Below are positions 36,760 to 39,424 of a stretch of 39,424 nt of DNA, one piece after another (the stretch's first letter is position 1; the number at the start of each line of letters is the position of its first letter). The notes beneath the pieces were generated by a model. It saw only the letters and a program-made list of their open reading frames with translations, was not told where the DNA came from and made no database searches. A program made the translations under genes and the position numbers. Source of the DNA: Stentor coeruleus (taxonomy: Eukaryota > Ciliophora > Heterotrichea > Heterotrichida > Stentoridae). Location of the stretch: positions 1 to 39,424 of the forward strand of contig MPUH01000706.1 in the NCBI GenBank assembly GCA_001970955.1. The letters run 5' to 3'.

Positions 36760-38343
36760 TCACACATTATTCAACTGATCAAACGAGTAATGCGTCCTCC
36801 TATGCGGGGTATTCACTCTAGTTTTAATCTCCACAGTTTTTGGTGTTATCGGAACTTTCATAAACGCTTTAATTTCTTCAGGCATTGGGGGATCATCCAC
36901 AGTTGGTTTTGACGTAACAACATAATTAACCAGTCTATTGGTAATTTTGTTAAAATACTCCCTTTGGGTTTTTTCCGCATTTCGGACCTTCCCTGTAGGT
37001 GTTGTTAATTTTTCAATTGCCCCAACTTGTACAGCTAATAATTTAATCTGCCTATGTACAGATTCTAAAGATTGAGATAAATGATTATAATCCCCCCATC
37101 CAGCTTTTTGCTCAAGACAATTCAAAGTTTCTGTTCTATCAGCTTTATATGAAATGCTAGTTTGCATATCTAAAATCAGATCTTTTAAAAACTTGAGTTC
37201 CATTGCATCACTTGATTTTTTAGAGAAAAAAGTTTGCATTTCTGAAAATTGAGTTTGCATTTGTCGCATGTCGCTTTGGATGTCATTGAAATCTTCTTGA
37301 ACTTTTTTTTGTTTGCTGAGCATATCGTCGATTTTGTATTCGATATCTGAATGTTTGCTTATTAATGAAAGCTTTTGGTATAAATCGTGAGTTTCCATTT
37401 TTGAAGCTTTTTCTAAAAGAACTTCATCGAGTCTTAGCATTGCTTGTTCTTGTTCACGGATTATTCTGTTAAAAACCCCAAGTTCGTTTTGAAAACCAGA
37501 TACTTTTGGGTTTATATCTGCCATGTATCTTGTGAAATCAACTTTGGTTGCTTTTGTTGCTACTTCTTGTGCTAGGTTGTTTAGATCTTTGAATGAAACT
37601 CTGTCACCTAGTTCGCAGCCGAGGTTTTTAAACCCTTTGTCTAACATTTCGTATAGGGTCATCAGCTTTTTTTGGGTCTCAGCGATTTCTGCGTCAATTT
37701 TCACGGTTTTCTGGTAAAATTTTTGACTTACTCCATTTGTTTGCTCTTTGGTTGAGTACATATCTAAAGTTTCAAAAAGCTTTTCTTTACTTTTTTCTAA
37801 CTGATCTGATGCTTCTTGCTTTTTGAAAAACTCCTCCTCTATTCTTTTTTCCAGGTCTTTCAAATACTTTTGTACCGCTACCATTTCATCACTCTTAGCA
37901 CAGTATCTGATTTTTTCTGCTAGTTCATTAGCTGTCCCATTTGAGCATTTTGTATCTAAAATCCTTTCAACTCGAATTAAATCCCCATTGTAAGCTTTGA
38001 GCTTTAAATCAATCATCATATCTGATATGAAAGATTTAGTTTTCAAAAAATCTTCTTCTAAAGTTGAGTATTTTTCTTGTAAGTCTTTCATATCTTTTTC
38101 TGATTTTTTAAAGTCTCTGGTAAACTCTGATAGTTCTGCCCTGCTACGTTTATAGCGACGATCCATTTCTTCTTTAATGCAACTTACGGTTAGACTGCTT
38201 GAAAGCCAGTCGTCAAAAGAGGCTTGGTAAGTGGAATGAAGGGTTTCTGATAAGTTTTTGAAATCGAATTTATCTTCGAGTGAGATTAGGCGCTTTTCTA
38301 ATTCGGCAAATCTCTGAGAATCTTCATGTTGTTGAAAAAGCAT
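36760..38343 (-). CDS. Long coiled-coil protein, unknown function
   Basis: A 527-residue protein, mostly alpha-helical coiled coil rich in Glu, Lys, Leu and Gln (ELEKRLISLEDKFDFKNLSE, EFTRDFKKSEKDMKDLQEKY). It contains repeated short blocks of the form F-x-x-L...A-x-K-A-x-x-x-(D/E) (FKDLNNLAQEVATKATKVDF; LEKASKMETHDLYQKLSLIS; SYKADRTETLNCLEQKAGWG), a pattern seen in several ciliary and centriolar coiled-coil proteins. The last ~70 residues are Pro/Thr-rich and less helical. No motor, calponin or kinase domain. Role unknown; a ciliary or cortical structural part is plausible. The frame ends in TGA, showing TGA is a stop in this genome. The gene converges with the DENN gene across a 233-nt gap. 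Confidence 0.78.
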   Translation of the reverse strand: MLFQQHEDSQRFAELEKRLISLEDKFDFKNLSETLHSTYQASFDDWLSSSLTVSCIKEEMDRRYKRSRAELSEFTRDFKKSEKDMKDLQEKYSTLEEDFLKTKSFISDMMIDLKLKAYNGDLIRVERILDTKCSNGTANELAEKIRYCAKSDEMVAVQKYLKDLEKRIEEEFFKKQEASDQLEKSKEKLFETLDMYSTKEQTNGVSQKFYQKTVKIDAEIAETQKKLMTLYEMLDKGFKNLGCELGDRVSFKDLNNLAQEVATKATKVDFTRYMADINPKVSGFQNELGVFNRIIREQEQAMLRLDEVLLEKASKMETHDLYQKLSLISKHSDIEYKIDDMLSKQKKVQEDFNDIQSDMRQMQTQFSEMQTFFSKKSSDAMELKFLKDLILDMQTSISYKADRTETLNCLEQKAGWGDYNHLSQSLESVHRQIKLLAVQVGAIEKLTTPTGKVRNAEKTQREYFNKITNRLVNYVVTSKPTVDDPPMPEEIKAFMKVPITPKTVEIKTRVNTPHRRTHYSFDQLNNV

Positions 38344-38920
38344 TATTTTATTTGGAATATTGTGTGGTCAGATAGTATTTTTATATAGGATTATTAGAGA
38401 TTTTTGAGGATTTGTAAATTTTATTGAAGTTTGGAAGATGATAAAATTGGGTTAGTGATGGGAAGATTGCTTTGGGTGTTAAGACTAGAGAGATTGTGAA
38501 AGTTTGATGAAAACTATGAGATTTTTGGTTTTGGCTTTGCTTTTGAGGAAAGCGGGTAATAGGGTGCTAGATAATCTGAGGAAATAATGCTTAGATTGGA
38601 GTATTGGAAAAAGTAACTTTTATGGAAAAGAATTATGGAACTTTGATGAAAAATTATAGGTCTCTTTTAGGATTTTTATAAATAATTCTGAGAAATAGGA
38701 CTTGGAACAGAAAGTTTTTAGGCGGGGAGAATAGAGGAGAATTCTTTTTATGTGCTTTTTAAGTAATTAGTTCTAGTGAATTGTAAAAGTGATATTAAAT
38801 ATGATTGTAAAAATGAAAGATTATTAAATAATATATAAATATCTTACGCAAGCATATAAAATGTATTAAAATATAGAGTCTGTCTTATCTTTTATAGCAT
38901 TAAAATACACCTAAGCATAA
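38344..38920. other. 5' flank of the coiled-coil gene, no gene seen
   Basis: Bases 38401-38580 contain 56 G and 8 C on the + strand, meaning 56 C and 8 G on the coding strand of the minus gene starting at 38343. No frame or RNA recognised. Confidence 0.45.
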
Positions 38921-39424
38921 CTAAAATATTTTTCCTTAATAATCTCTAAATGCATAAACCTTGATAATATTCTTGAAAGTCTTGTACCTTATTCCCTCAT
39001 TAACCTACCAAATAGAGGAGATCAACTAAATATTGCAGATTGTGAAAATCCTGTAAATGGAAGAAATGAAGAAACTAATCAATTAATTGACAATAATCTT
39101 GGAGAACTTTTGAATCTCAAAGATGAATTAGCAACATTACTGGATTCTGATCACTCACCAAGCCAAATGAAAAGCAATACTGAATTAGGTATGTCATTAC
39201 TATAATTCGCACAGGGTCTTTAATAAATATATATTCATTGTAAAGCAATACTGAATTAGGTATGTCATTACTATAATTCGCACAGGGTCTTTAATAAATA
39301 TATATTCATTGTCTAGTTTAGCATTAGAAAAAAGTGTCAATTGGCTAGATTCAGAGATTGTTTTTTCAGAAATAATTATCCCTTCAAAAATGGGGTGGTT
39401 AGCTAGTCAGATATACACTTTTAC
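38921..39424 (+). other. Coding-like sequence cut by the window edge
   Basis: From 38921 an open frame without ATG reads NLDNILESLVPYSLINLPNR...EETNQLIDNNLGELLNLKDE...LLDSDHSPSQMKSNTELG, then meets TAA. Beyond a 71-nt duplication, SLINIYSLSSLALEKSVNWL...SEIVFSEIIIPSKMGWLASQ runs to the edge. If one duplicate copy is removed and bases 39189-39214 (GTATGT...CACAG, 26 nt) are spliced, the two parts join in frame. The start codon is not found and the family is unknown; it may be a partial gene or a pseudogene. Confidence 0.4.
39171..39312. repeat. 71-nt perfect tandem duplication without N
   Basis: Bases 39171-39241 and 39242-39312 are identical and abut directly. The length fits the unmerged overlaps found at the N joins (41-95 nt), so an assembly artefact is likely, but no N marks it. 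It breaks the reading frame of the edge gene. Confidence 0.85.

Noticed and set aside
1..39424. CRISPR arrays, phage-defence loci, rRNA or tRNA genes
   Set aside because: No regularly spaced repeats, no prokaryotic-type operons, and no T-loop/anticodon arrangement or rRNA motif was recognised by eye on either strand.

Overview
The window looks like macronuclear DNA of a heterotrich ciliate, most probably Stentor (S. coeruleus or a close relative). It is AT-rich and gene-dense, with short intergenic gaps and ciliary genes. Long reading frames end in TAA, TAG and, once, TGA, so the standard code is used; this argues against Paramecium/Tetrahymena (TAA/TAG=Gln) and Blepharisma (TGA=Trp). The decisive sign is four 15-nt spliceosomal introns, all GT...AG with A at position 10. 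Species identity is inference; no search was run.

Layout. 1-2.6 kb: a dual-specificity-type phosphatase converging on a radial spoke head protein, 22 nt apart. 3-5.6 kb: Sec61-beta (small, split by a 15-nt intron) and a secreted Sel1-repeat protein, both minus. 5.9-10.2 kb: a calcium-dependent protein kinase broken by a frameshift and an unmerged assembly overlap, then a HELAH-motif putative metalloprotease with an octapeptide-repeat N-terminus. 10.4-12.3 kb: a decayed IS1595/ISXO2-type transposase and ribosomal protein eL34. 13.6-19.6 kb: an LRR protein, an FCP/SCP-type phosphatase with one intron, a coiled-coil protein 14 nt downstream, a RING protein and a J-domain protein. 20.4-24.4 kb: a three-exon SAPS-domain PP6 regulatory subunit and a zinc-finger/coiled-coil/MORN protein. 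24.4-32.8 kb: gene-poor, with a C2H2 zinc-finger protein, a secreted DOMON protein, a membrane protein with a decayed upstream copy, and several pseudogene fragments. 33.5-38.3 kb: an ABHD11-like hydrolase, a DENN-domain protein and a long coiled-coil protein. The right edge cuts a coding-like segment.

The genes are typical single eukaryotic units (cilia, ER translocation/quality control, Ca2+ and phosphatase signalling, vesicle traffic). I see no operon, defence island or CRISPR array and recognised no tRNA or rRNA. The most interesting signals are structural: a strand-oriented C-to-G composition gradient running from the 5' flank to the 3' flank of genes on both strands, 15-nt introns that all carry an in-frame stop, and a tandem octad repeat fused to a putative metalloprotease. 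Five single-N joins and one N-less tandem copy, all with duplicated flanks, are probably assembly faults and distort at least two gene models.
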